Shown in pieces: positions 1-5,908 of a DNA stretch of 16,350 nt. The notes under the pieces are model-generated. The model was given only the letters and a program-made list of their open reading frames with translations. It searched no databases and was not told the origin of the DNA. Every line of letters starts with the position of its first letter. Position 1 is the first letter of the stretch. A program made the position numbers and the translations under genes. The stretch spans positions 1 through 16,350 of the forward strand of contig JABHDX010000091.1 of assembly GCA_018672815.1 (NCBI GenBank). Direction: 5' to 3'. The stretch comes from Gammaproteobacteria bacterium (lineage in GTDB: Bacteria > Pseudomonadota > Gammaproteobacteria > UBA11654).

Positions 1-980
1 AAGATACAAATGAAGATGAAATAAGAAAAAATTTAGAAACATTACTGAACAATAGCTTAAGTTCTGAATCAGAACTAAATACTCTTAGAAAAAATAATGA
101 AGCTAGTCAATCTCACCTTAGAAATCTTGAAATAGATAGAACAAATATTAATTCAAAAGTAAATCAATCAAGAGAGGACCTAGATCAATACAAATTAAAA
201 CAAAAAGAACTTGATGTAAGATCTGAATCTCTAACTGAACAACTCCAAAATACTAAATATTCAAAAGAAGATATTGAAAAACTATCTGAAAATATAAAAA
301 ATGAAAAAGACTTAAATATTGAACTTGAAAAAATATTAAACTCTATTGATCGACTAGGGCCAATTAATTTGGCTGCATCATCTGAATATGAAATTGAATC
401 TGAGAGAAAAAATAAACTTGATTCTCAATTTGATGATCTCAATAGAGCATTAGAAACACTCGAAGGTGCGATCAAACAAATCGATGATGAATCTAGGGTT
501 AGATTCAGTGAAACCTTTAATAAAGTAAACTCAGGATTACAAAAACACTTCCCTAAACTATTTGAAGGAGGTAAGGCTTACCTTGAACTCGAAAACAATG
601 ATGCGTTAGATGGAGGAGTCTTTGTTATGGCAAGACCGCCTGGTAAAAGAAATAGCAATATTCATCTTCTATCCGGTGGAGAGAAAGCACTAACTGCAGT
701 AGCATTACTATTTTCAATCTTTGAATTAAATCCTGCACCATTTTGTTTACTCGATGAAGTTGATGCGCCATTAGATGATAACAATGTTGGCAGATTCTGC
801 GAAATAGTAAAAGAAATGAGCAGCAATGTTCAGTTTGTAGTAATAACTCATAATAAAACAACAATGGAACTGACCAAACAACTGATAGGAGTTACTATGA
901 GTGAACCTGGTGTTTCTAGATTAGTGTCTGTAGATCTTGATGAGGCAGTAGCATTGACAGAAGATATTAAACCCTCCTAA
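1..980 (+). CDS. smc: Chromosome partition protein SMC, C-terminal part (5' end cut by window)
   Basis: The frame is open from base 3 to the TAA at 978-980 with no stop, so this is the tail of a longer gene. The first ~115 codons are rich in Glu, Lys, Asn and Leu with few Pro or Gly, as expected for the returning arm of the SMC coiled coil. Then comes the RLGPINLAA motif (about 348-374) that leads into the C-terminal ATPase head. The ABC signature LSGGEK lies at 669-686 and the Walker B and D-loop LLDEVDAPLD around 747-776, followed by FVVITHNKTTME with the switch His. SMC dimers with ScpA and ScpB form the condensin that compacts and segregates the chromosome. Walker A, the N-terminal coil and the hinge lie upstream of the window. 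An in-frame TTG at 369 is not a credible start because it falls inside the family's conserved region. The stop overlaps the zipA start by one base. Confidence 0.96.
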   Translation, partial: DTNEDEIRKNLETLLNNSLSSESELNTLRKNNEASQSHLRNLEIDRTNINSKVNQSREDLDQYKLKQKELDVRSESLTEQLQNTKYSKEDIEKLSENIKNEKDLNIELEKILNSIDRLGPINLAASSEYEIESERKNKLDSQFDDLNRALETLEGAIKQIDDESRVRFSETFNKVNSGLQKHFPKLFEGGKAYLELENNDALDGGVFVMARPPGKRNSNIHLLSGGEKALTAVALLFSIFELNPAPFCLLDEVDAPLDDNNVGRFCEIVKEMSSNVQFVVITHNKTTMELTKQLIGVTMSEPGVSRLVSVDLDEAVALTEDIKPS

Positions 981-1492
981 TGGATATTACATGGATTATT
1001 ATTAGCCTCTTATTTCTTTGCCTCATCATTATCTTAATGGTTAGCAATAAACCAACCAGGTTAAAAAAACATCCATTGAAAATTGATAGTGATTTTTCAT
1101 TTCATGACAACAAAAAAGAAATTATATCAATTAGACTTTATCTTGAGAATGAAAAAACAAACTTAGACTTCCTGATCAACGAATTTAAAAATAATAATAT
1201 TCACTTAAATAAAAAAGGTGTATTTGAAAAAATAAATAATAACAAAGTAATGTTCACTATTGCTAATCTATATGAACCTGGTTATTTTAAAGATGCTCTC
1301 AATATTAAAGGCTTAACTTTTTTTTTCATCACATCAAACCCTATAGATAGTAAAAAAACACTGAGTATCATGTTTAGGCTTGCAAATAAAATAAACAGAA
1401 AGATTAATGGTAAAATTTATAGTGAGCAGGGAAAAATACTTAATGAGATGAACTATCAAGAAATGCTTGGACAACACAATACTCAAAACTAA
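980..1492 (+). CDS. zipA: Cell division protein ZipA, short form
   Basis: ZipA is a bitopic inner-membrane protein that tethers FtsZ at the division site through its C-terminal domain. The 170-residue product begins with one hydrophobic segment (about residues 3-21, no signal-peptide cleavage pattern), then a short basic stretch. From about residue 45 it resembles the ZipA FtsZ-binding domain: FTIANLYEPGYF aligns with the FSLANMVKPGTF region of the E. coli protein, followed by the GLTFFF strand and the FRLANKINRKINGKIYSEQGK helix and loop. The long Pro/Gln-rich linker that makes E. coli ZipA 328 residues is almost absent. The ATG overlaps the smc stop (TAATG). The smc-zipA pair is conserved in Pseudomonas-like gammaproteobacteria, which supports the call. 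The gene contains a run of nine T at about 1318-1326. ZipA domains diverge fast, so identification rests on the domain pattern plus context. Confidence 0.85.
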   Translation: MDITWIIISLLFLCLIIILMVSNKPTRLKKHPLKIDSDFSFHDNKKEIISIRLYLENEKTNLDFLINEFKNNNIHLNKKGVFEKINNNKVMFTIANLYEPGYFKDALNIKGLTFFFITSNPIDSKKTLSIMFRLANKINRKINGKIYSEQGKILNEMNYQEMLGQHNTQN

Positions 1493-1535
1493 ATACATAG
1501 CTATAAACGTGACAAACAATTAGAAAAAATAATAA

Positions 1536-2357
1536 ATGACAAAAGAATTTATAAAAAATAATCCTACTCAAAATGAAATGCCATTTGCCATCGTAGATGG
1601 TGAATCTTTTACAGAGCTTCCAAAAGATTTATACATTCCACCAGTTGCACTCAAAGTTTTTTTAGACACCTTTGAAGGACCACTAGATTTATTACTTTAT
1701 TTAATAAGAAAACAAAATCTAGATATTTTAGATATACCTATTGCAAAAATTACTGAACAGTATGTTGACTATATTAACTTAATGAATGACCTTGTCCTTG
1801 AGCTTGCAGGAGAATATCTTTTGATGGCAGCGATGCTGGCTGAAATTAAATCGAGGATGTTGTTACCTCTTTTCGAAGAAATTGAAGAAGAAGATGACCC
1901 TCGGGCAGAATTAGTAAGAAGGTTATTAGAATATGAAAGATTTAGATCAGTTAGTGAAAAAATTAATTCGCTAGGAAGAGTCGATAGAGATGTCTTTATA
2001 TCAAACGTAAATTCTGACCATTTGTCAAAACCAATAGAACTACCCAATATTGACTTAAAAGACTTAGTATTTTCTTTTCAAGATGTTCTAAAAAGAGCTG
2101 ATATGTTCTCAACACTTCATTTTACTAAAGAACCTCTGTCTGTAAGAGAAAGAATGGCAACTGTTCTAGAAAAACTCAAAAATAAAGAATTTGTTGAATT
2201 TTTCTCTCTTTTTAACCTGGAAGAAGAAAAAATGGGGTTAGTTGTTACTTTCTTAGCTATATTGGAATTAATGAAAGAATCATTGATTGAAATTGTACAA
2301 ACTAATCCATACGGTACAATTCATATAAAAGCATTATTAAGCGAAAACAAAGATTAA
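1536..2357 (+). CDS. scpA: Segregation and condensation protein ScpA (kleisin)
   Basis: ScpA is the kleisin subunit of SMC-ScpAB. Its N-terminal domain binds the SMC neck and its C-terminal winged helix binds the SMC head, closing the ring. The 273-residue product has the family hallmark FEGPLDLLLYLIRKQNLDIL followed by DIPIAKITEQY, an acidic middle (EEIEEEDDPRAE) and the LVRRLLEYERFR helix. The C-terminal part, FFSLFNLEEEKMGLVVTFLAILELMK, fits the winged helix. The first ~42 residues precede the core and contain MPFAIVDGE and LPKDLYIPP, an extension I recognise from gammaproteobacterial ScpA, so a long N-terminus is expected. Met15 (ATG at 1578) is an alternative start. A 43-base gap separates it from zipA, and scpB follows after 4 bases, so the two are almost certainly co-transcribed. 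No Shine-Dalgarno sequence is visible. Confidence 0.95.
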   Translation: MTKEFIKNNPTQNEMPFAIVDGESFTELPKDLYIPPVALKVFLDTFEGPLDLLLYLIRKQNLDILDIPIAKITEQYVDYINLMNDLVLELAGEYLLMAAMLAEIKSRMLLPLFEEIEEEDDPRAELVRRLLEYERFRSVSEKINSLGRVDRDVFISNVNSDHLSKPIELPNIDLKDLVFSFQDVLKRADMFSTLHFTKEPLSVRERMATVLEKLKNKEFVEFFSLFNLEEEKMGLVVTFLAILELMKESLIEIVQTNPYGTIHIKALLSENKD

Positions 2358-2361
2358 TACA

Positions 2362-2961
2362 ATGAATAAGACTTCACTCAAAAATATCATTGAAGGAATA
2401 CTATTGTCATCGTTCGAGCCTATATCAGCAGATAAACTGTATAAAGTAATATCAAAAACTAACCAAACTACAAAAGCGGATATCCTAGATGCTATTGAGG
2501 AGCTGAAAGAAGATTACTCTATTAAAGAAATTGAAATTGTTAATGTTGCTAGCGGCTATAGAATACAAGCAAAAAGCACTTTAACAGATTATTTAAGTAT
2601 TATCTTTTCAGAAAGAATACCCAGGTACTCAAGAGCTTTGCTTGAAACACTATCCATTATAGCTTATAGACAGCCTGTTACTAGAGGTGATATAGAATCT
2701 ATTCGAGGTGTTACAGTTAGTACAAGTATAATGAAAACACTTACTGATAGAAATTGGATTAGAATTATAGGTTATCGGGAAGTTCCTGGTAAGCCTGCTA
2801 TGTTTGCCACGAGTCCAGAGTTTTTAGACTACTTTGGACTTGAATCTTTAAGCCAATTACCAGAACTACCAGAATCCAAAGAACCAAAAAACTTAGATCT
2901 AGCATTAGAAGAAACAACAGAAAATAACCATTCTCCAATACTTCCAGAAACAATTAACTAA
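2362..2961 (+). CDS. scpB: Segregation and condensation protein ScpB
   Basis: ScpB forms a dimer that binds the central region of ScpA and regulates SMC-ScpAB. The 199-residue product shows the two winged-helix domains of the family. The first (about residues 5-80) contains IEGILLSSFEPISADKLYKV and ASGYRIQAK. The second (about 85-160) holds the most conserved stretch, RYSRALLETLSIIAYRQPVT, then RGDIESIRGVTVS, and ends with the GYREVPGKPAMFATSPEFLDYFGL signature. The last ~35 residues are acidic and low in complexity. It starts 4 bases after scpA. The upstream sequence has no clear Shine-Dalgarno. rluB follows within about 16 bases, the same order as in Pseudomonas. Confidence 0.96.
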   Translation: MNKTSLKNIIEGILLSSFEPISADKLYKVISKTNQTTKADILDAIEELKEDYSIKEIEIVNVASGYRIQAKSTLTDYLSIIFSERIPRYSRALLETLSIIAYRQPVTRGDIESIRGVTVSTSIMKTLTDRNWIRIIGYREVPGKPAMFATSPEFLDYFGLESLSQLPELPESKEPKNLDLALEETTENNHSPILPETIN

Positions 2962-2977
2962 GTTCTGATTAATAACT

Positions 2978-3676
2978 ATAAAAATTAGATTACATAAATA
3001 TCTTGCAGAAAAGGATTTTGGATCAAGAAGATCCATTGAAAAACTAATTACAAATAAAAAAATCAAGGTTAATGATCAAATAGCAATTTTAGGACAAAAA
3101 GTAATAATTGGTGACACTATAAAGATAGATCAGAAGACTATTATTGTTAATGCTTTGTCCAAAATTGATCATCAGCATCTAATATATAATAAACCTGAAG
3201 GAGAAATCTGCTCTAGATATGACCCAAAATCAAGAAAAACTACTTTTTCAGCACTACCAAAATTAGATAACCAAAGGTGGATATCAATTGGTAGATTGGA
3301 TATTAATACTTCTGGCTTACTACTTTTTACAACGGACGGAACTATTGCTAATAATTGGATGCATCCATCCAATGGATATGAAAGAGAATATATGGTTCGA
3401 ACCTTTGGTATCTTTACAAACAGTATTAGAAAATCAATGCTAGATGGGATTAGGTTAAGTGATGGTATCGCTAAATTCAAGGACATATCTCAAACTAAAG
3501 ACAGTAATAATAAATGGTTTAAAGTTACTGTTGAAGAAGGTAGAAATAGATTTATAAGAAGAATGTTTGAGTACCATAAAATCAAAGTTAGCAGACTTAT
3601 TAGAATACGTTATGGCGATATTAGCCTTCCAAAAGATTTAAAGAAAGGTAGTTATAAAATAGTTTCAGGATTCTAA
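2978..3676 (+). CDS. rluB: Ribosomal large-subunit pseudouridine synthase RluB, non-standard start codon
   Basis: RluB converts a uridine to pseudouridine in the peptidyl-transferase region of 23S rRNA (U2605 in E. coli). An S4 RNA-binding domain opens the protein: RLHKYLAEKDFGSRRSIEKL (2987-3046), then KVNDQIAILGQKV. The RsuA/RluB catalytic domain follows with YNKPEGEICSRYDP, GRLDINTSGLLLFTTDG and EGRNRFIRRMFE. The catalytic Asp codon is at 3299-3301. The in-frame stop before the gene is TGA at 2966-2968. From there to the S4 domain the only codons able to initiate are ATA (2972, 2978) or ATT (2984). From ATA 2978 the product is 232 residues and the Asp is residue 108, close to Asp110 of E. 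coli RluB, which supports a start here. A TTG at 3155 would delete the whole S4 domain. The exact start is uncertain by about two codons either way. The gene lacks the long C-terminal tail of E. coli RluB. Confidence 0.88.
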   Translation: MKIRLHKYLAEKDFGSRRSIEKLITNKKIKVNDQIAILGQKVIIGDTIKIDQKTIIVNALSKIDHQHLIYNKPEGEICSRYDPKSRKTTFSALPKLDNQRWISIGRLDINTSGLLLFTTDGTIANNWMHPSNGYEREYMVRTFGIFTNSIRKSMLDGIRLSDGIAKFKDISQTKDSNNKWFKVTVEEGRNRFIRRMFEYHKIKVSRLIRIRYGDISLPKDLKKGSYKIVSGF

Positions 3677-4405
3677 TTACTGGCAATCTAAGCTTTCACC
3701 ACAAACATTAATGCTTTCATCTGACATTAACCATAAATATCTTTCCATAATATCTTCAGGCTTTAAAAGATTTTTTGGGTTCTCTAATGGATAGGCAGCC
3801 TTCCTCATATTTGTTGCAACAGCACCTGGATTAATACAATTAAACCGAATGCTTTTATCATTACTGTGTTCATTGGATAATATTTGTGTAAGCCCCTCAA
3901 TACCAAATTTAGAAACAGCATAAGCACCCCAATAAGCTTTTCCAACTTTACCAACTCCACTGGAAGTAAATACCACGGATGCATTATTTGATAAATGTAG
4001 AGCCGGTAATAATGTTTGAACGAGAATAAATTGTGCTGTCAAATTGATATGTAATGTCTGTACCCATACTGAAATATCATAATCTTCTATTGGAGATCTA
4101 TCACCCAAAACAGACGCATTCAATAACAAACCGTCTAGATGATTATAATTACTTACTAAATTATTCTTAAGATCACTATAATCATTTCCATCTGCTTTAG
4201 ATAAATCTAATAGTGAAATAGAAGGATCCTTATAGCCTTTGCTTATAATTTGATCATAAGTTTTCTCTAATTTAGATAATGTTTTTCCTAATAGGATTAC
4301 CTTTGCACCATGAGATGCATAACTTATTGCTGCAGCTTTACCAACACCACTACCAGCTCCTGTAATTAGAATTACCTTATTTTCTAAACAATTACCCGAT
4401 AACAT
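3677..4405 (-). CDS. yciK: YciK-like short-chain dehydrogenase/reductase
   Basis: This is a 242-residue classical SDR, a predicted cytosolic NAD(P)-dependent oxidoreductase whose substrate is unknown. The nucleotide-binding TGAGSGVG is at residues 15-22, the catalytic Asn at 121, Ser at 149 in FTSSGVGK, Tyr162 and Lys166 in YAVSK, with the usual 13-residue Ser-Tyr spacing. After the Rossmann core come INPGAVATNMRKAAYP and the YLWLMSDES segment, which match E. coli YciK closely enough to name the family rather than just SDR. The usual NAG motif reads NAS (96-98). The start overlaps the end of the upstream phosphatase gene by 14 bases, so the two are translationally close. ubiG-mupP-yciK is a conserved trio in Pseudomonas. 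Its stop codon abuts the rluB stop with no spacer. Confidence 0.92.
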   Translation of the reverse strand: MLSGNCLENKVILITGAGSGVGKAAAISYASHGAKVILLGKTLSKLEKTYDQIISKGYKDPSISLLDLSKADGNDYSDLKNNLVSNYNHLDGLLLNASVLGDRSPIEDYDISVWVQTLHINLTAQFILVQTLLPALHLSNNASVVFTSSGVGKVGKAYWGAYAVSKFGIEGLTQILSNEHSNDKSIRFNCINPGAVATNMRKAAYPLENPKNLLKPEDIMERYLWLMSDESINVCGESLDCQ

Positions 4406-5051
4406 CTATTATCTCCATTGGAGTAGAGACATAACTGTCTGCATTCCATGATTGTATATTCTCATTTTCAGAAATATATCCATACGAACAAGCAATGGAT
4501 TGTATTTTTGCAGACTTAGCTGCTTCAATATCCTTTTTAGAATCGCCAATATAATATGCAATACCATTTTCATTATCATTAATTTTGTTTAATGCATGCA
4601 ATATGGGTTCAGGATTAGGTTTTAAATAATCAGTTGTATCTCCACAAACCAAGCAATCAATTCGATCAAATAAGTCTAGTTTCTTTATCAATGGAATTGC
4701 AAAACGTTTTGATTTATTAGTCACAATACCCCAATGATAATTTCTTTCTTCAATTAATTGAATAACTTCGATTATGCCTTCAAACAAATATGCACTTGTT
4801 CCAAGCAAGTTTTCATAGATATCTAAATACCTATTAAGTATTTTATTATTAGGGTCTGAAATATCGTCAAACGCAATACTAAATATTCCTTTAACACCAT
4901 TAGAAATCTGAGGTCTGATTAACTTGAATGGCTTTTTTTCAATTTTTTCTTCATCTAATAAAATATTAAGAGCTGCATACATTTCTGGTGCTGTATCTAC
5001 TAAGGTACCATCTAAATCAAAGAGTATAGTTTTAATTTTATATTGGCTCAT
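4392..5051 (-). CDS. mupP: HAD-family phosphatase, probable MupP (N-acetylmuramic acid 6-phosphate phosphatase); Gph-like
   Basis: The 219-residue product has all four HAD motifs. Motif I is FDLDGTLVD with nucleophile Asp12 and acid/base Asp14, motif II is IVTNK with Thr111, motif III is Lys144 in LKPNPEP, and motif IV is GDSKKD with Asp170 and Asp174. A helical cap of the phosphoglycolate phosphatase type lies between motifs I and II. By sequence alone it could be Gph (2-phosphoglycolate) or MupP, which dephosphorylates MurNAc-6-phosphate in the AmgK/MurU cell-wall recycling route. The position between ubiG and yciK is that of Pseudomonas mupP, which is why I prefer MupP. This choice is inference from synteny. 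It starts 8 bases after ubiG and overlaps yciK by 14 bases. Confidence 0.8.
   Translation of the reverse strand: MSQYKIKTILFDLDGTLVDTAPEMYAALNILLDEEKIEKKPFKLIRPQISNGVKGIFSIAFDDISDPNNKILNRYLDIYENLLGTSAYLFEGIIEVIQLIEERNYHWGIVTNKSKRFAIPLIKKLDLFDRIDCLVCGDTTDYLKPNPEPILHALNKINDNENGIAYYIGDSKKDIEAAKSAKIQSIACSYGYISENENIQSWNADSYVSTPMEIIDVIG
4412..4416 (-). promoter_or_regulatory. Ribosome binding site of yciK (GGAGA)
   Basis: On the minus strand GGAGA lies with GGAG ending seven bases before the yciK ATG, inside the end of the mupP coding region. It is the only well-placed Shine-Dalgarno-like sequence I found before any gene here. It supports the ATG at 4405 and a start internal to the mupP reading frame. 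Confidence 0.5.
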
Positions 5052-5059
5052 ATTTATAA

Positions 5060-5773
5060 TTATACTTTTGTATATTTCATCATGTAATTCACTGAAACAT
5101 CCTCCGTTAAACTAAATGATTTACTAAAAGGATTGTATTCAACACCAATGAGTTCATCGAGATGTAAGTTATATTTTCTTGCCCATTTTTCCAACTCAGA
5201 TGGTTTTATAAAACAATCATATTCATGAGTGCCTTTTGGCAAAAGCTTTAAGAAATATTCAGCTCCTAATATTGCCATCATAAAAGATTTTGGATTACGG
5301 TTAATTGTAGAAAAATATAATTGGCCTCCTTTCTTAACTACACTGGAGCAAGCCTCAATCGTTTTTTCAGGAAATGGCACGTGTTCTAGCATTTCCATAC
5401 AGGTTAATACATTGTAATAATTTTGCTTGTCTTTCGCATGATCTTCAATTGATATTTGTTGATATTCTATATTAGTTAATGAGTTTAACTCTTGATGACT
5501 TCTTGCAACTGACAAAGCTTTAGTAGCTAAATCTATACCTAATATATTATCAGCTAAACTAGCAATTGATTCTGTCAGTATTCCTCCGCCACAACCAATA
5601 TCGATACACTTACTTTTTTTGAGTACGCTATTAGTTTTAATATATTCAAAACGCAATGGATTTAGTTGGTGCAGCGGTGCAAAATCACCATTAGGATTCC
5701 ACCAATCTTCAGCCAACTTATTGAATTTCTCAATTTCAGAAGTGTCAATATTAGTGTTATTATTTTCTTTCAT
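5060..5773 (-). CDS. ubiG: Ubiquinone biosynthesis O-methyltransferase UbiG
   Basis: UbiG carries out both O-methylations in ubiquinone synthesis using S-adenosylmethionine, and acts at the inner membrane. The 237-residue product has the UbiG N-terminal signature WWNPNGDFAPLHQLNPLR (residues 24-41). The SAM-binding motif I, DIGCGGG, is at 58-64. Then come CMEMLEHVP, the GGQLYFSTINR strand region and GTHEYDCFIKPSEL, all typical of UbiG rather than generic methyltransferases. Its length matches the family (about 240). It is the first gene of a minus-strand operon with mupP (8 bases downstream) and yciK, divergent from gyrA as in E. coli and Pseudomonas-type genomes. Ubiquinone synthesis implies a respiratory proteobacterium. 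Confidence 0.96.
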   Translation of the reverse strand: MKENNNTNIDTSEIEKFNKLAEDWWNPNGDFAPLHQLNPLRFEYIKTNSVLKKSKCIDIGCGGGILTESIASLADNILGIDLATKALSVARSHQELNSLTNIEYQQISIEDHAKDKQNYYNVLTCMEMLEHVPFPEKTIEACSSVVKKGGQLYFSTINRNPKSFMMAILGAEYFLKLLPKGTHEYDCFIKPSELEKWARKYNLHLDELIGVEYNPFSKSFSLTEDVSVNYMMKYTKV

Positions 5774-5908
5774 ATTTATCCATATTTAGAACTATATTAG
5801 TTCTTGATTTAATCACATTATGATAAAATGTTATTAATTATTAATCATTATAAATATAAATAGATTACTAATTGAGTGCTTAAAAAAATCCTACCAAATA
5901 ATATACAA
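5774..5908. promoter_or_regulatory. Divergent intergenic region between ubiG and gyrA
   Basis: This is the only head-to-head gap in the window, so promoters for both the ubiG operon and the gyrA operon should lie here. It is almost pure A/T. A perfect minus-strand TATAAT occurs at 5847-5852, a possible -10 for ubiG. For gyrA, TATAAA occurs at 5849-5854 and 5855-5860, and TAAAAT at 5824-5829 with TTGATT at 5804-5809 but a spacer of only 14. None has a convincing -35 at standard spacing, so I cannot fix transcription starts. In such AT-rich DNA -10-like hexamers are expected by chance. Confidence 0.5.
5788..5804. repeat. Perfect inverted repeat AGAACTA-TAT-TAGTTCT upstream of ubiG
   Basis: Two exact 7-base arms (5788-5794 and 5798-5804) flank a 3-base centre. 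The arms contain G and C, unlike the surrounding A/T. The site lies 14 bases before the ubiG ATG and about 105 bases before the gyrA ATG. It could be an operator for a dimeric regulator, or a small hairpin in the ubiG leader mRNA. No known regulator consensus is recognised with confidence. Confidence 0.5.

Noticed and set aside
5876..5908. GTG 5876 as the gyrA start
   Set aside because: It adds 11 residues not conserved in GyrA. ATG 5909 gives the expected N-terminus and residue offset of three to E. coli.
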